Positions 63,817 to 64,000 of a DNA stretch of 64,000 nucleotides are shown here, in pieces. The stretch spans positions 470,548 to 534,547 of the forward strand of contig CAVOGD010000007.1 of the NCBI GenBank assembly GCA_963695155.1, written 5' to 3'. Under the pieces are notes generated by a model that was not told where the DNA came from, did not search any database, and saw only the letters and a list, made by a program, of their open reading frames with translations. Position numbers and translations under genes: made by a program. Source of the stretch: SG8-30 sp963695155. GTDB taxonomy: Bacteria; Pseudomonadota; Gammaproteobacteria; Steroidobacterales; Steroidobacteraceae. Positions within the stretch are counted from its first letter, which is position 1. The number at the start of each line of letters is the position of its first letter.

Positions 63817-63844
63817 AGTATAACGGCTCCGGCAGGCGGCGCAA
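63817..63844 (-). promoter_or_regulatory. Internal promoter of the S10 operon before rplC
   Basis: Read leftwards, TTGCGC (63844-63839) and TATACT (63822-63817) are 16 bp apart. The -35 overlaps a GGCGGC/GCCGCC hairpin that follows rpsJ and has no T-tract. Confidence 0.5.
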
Positions 63845-63859
63845 GCCGCCAAAAACGCC

Positions 63860-64000
63860 TCAGTTCAGCTTGATCTGCACGTCCACGCCGGCCGGCAGTT
63901 CCAGCCGCATCAGCGCGTCGACCGTCTTTTCGGTCGGGTTGACGATGTCCATCAGCCGCTTGTGGGTGCGGATCTCGTACTGGTCGCGCGCGTCCTTGTC
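63860..64000 (-). CDS. rpsJ: 30S ribosomal protein S10 (partial, C-terminal part)
   Basis: Only the last 46 residues and stop are in the window: DQYEIRTHKRLMDIVNPTEK and LMRLELPAGVDVQIKLN, an exact S10/NusE signature. The gene begins beyond the right edge. S10 also serves as NusE in antitermination. Confidence 0.97.
   Translation of the reverse strand, partial: DKDARDQYEIRTHKRLMDIVNPTEKTVDALMRLELPAGVDVQIKLN

Overview
The window is a stretch of a very GC-rich gammaproteobacterial chromosome with almost no accessory DNA. The taxon is inferred from gene content and order: ygfB-pepP-ubiH; zapA-6S RNA-fau; maf-rng-yhdP-nitrilase-tldD; leuS-lptE; lnt-corC-ybeY-phoH-miaB; a Crp/Vfr-type regulator; the di-iron ubiquinone hydroxylase Coq7; and S10, spc and alpha ribosomal operons in the standard proteobacterial order. 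A Xanthomonadales/Nevskiales/Steroidobacterales-like lineage fits the GC content and Coq7, but I cannot fix the taxon.

Layout. 1-2462 (minus): ubiquinone and peptidase operon ygfB-pepP-ubiH, cut by the left edge. 2538-5583 (plus): coiled-coil protein, zapA, 6S RNA, fau, an EVE-domain gene, a 21-residue Lys/Ala peptide gene with its own promoter and terminator, and rpiA. 5595-5978: a perfect 153-bp direct duplication that includes the 3' end of tRNA-Gln(CUG). 6007-8420: rplM-rpsI (minus), then coq7 and crp (plus). 8439-17368: rpe, djlA, purC, a YihY membrane protein, pmbA, darP, purE-purK and an ExeA-type ATPase fused to an FHA domain. 17397-28699 (minus): a small membrane protein, tldD, nitrilase, yhdP, rng, maf, rlmH, rsfS, nadD and holA. 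28799-31274 (plus): a three-gene ABC transporter/DUF3299 cassette lying between holA and lptE. 31306-40992 (minus): sdaA, lptE, leuS, lnt, corC, ybeY, phoH, miaB. 41146-49851: ssb and uvrA (divergent), a PCuAC copper chaperone, a gamma-glutamyltranspeptidase, a GNAT protein, a small lipoprotein, pepQ and mscL. 49958-64000 (minus): the ribosomal operons from the terminator behind rplQ up to a partial rpsJ.

Most neighbours overlap by four bases (ATGA/GTGA) or lie within 40 bp, so the minus-strand blocks are probably long operons. The themes are translation and RNA processing (ribosomal proteins, rng, rlmH, rsfS, ybeY, miaB, leuS), envelope assembly (lptE, lnt, yhdP, mscL), purine, folate and ubiquinone metabolism, and DNA repair and replication (uvrA, ssb, holA).

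The main oddities are as follows. Four otherwise intact core genes (uvrA, secY, rplB, rplW) each need a one-base correction to read through, which looks like uncorrected sequencing error. GGGGTCAGACCCC palindromes supply the stop region of two genes. A mini-gene for a Lys/Ala peptide sits in a structured, independently transcribed RNA, and similar basic tails extend RsfS and L17. Several genes have a -10 box placed so that transcription would begin at the start codon. I found no phage, insertion sequence, CRISPR array or defence system.
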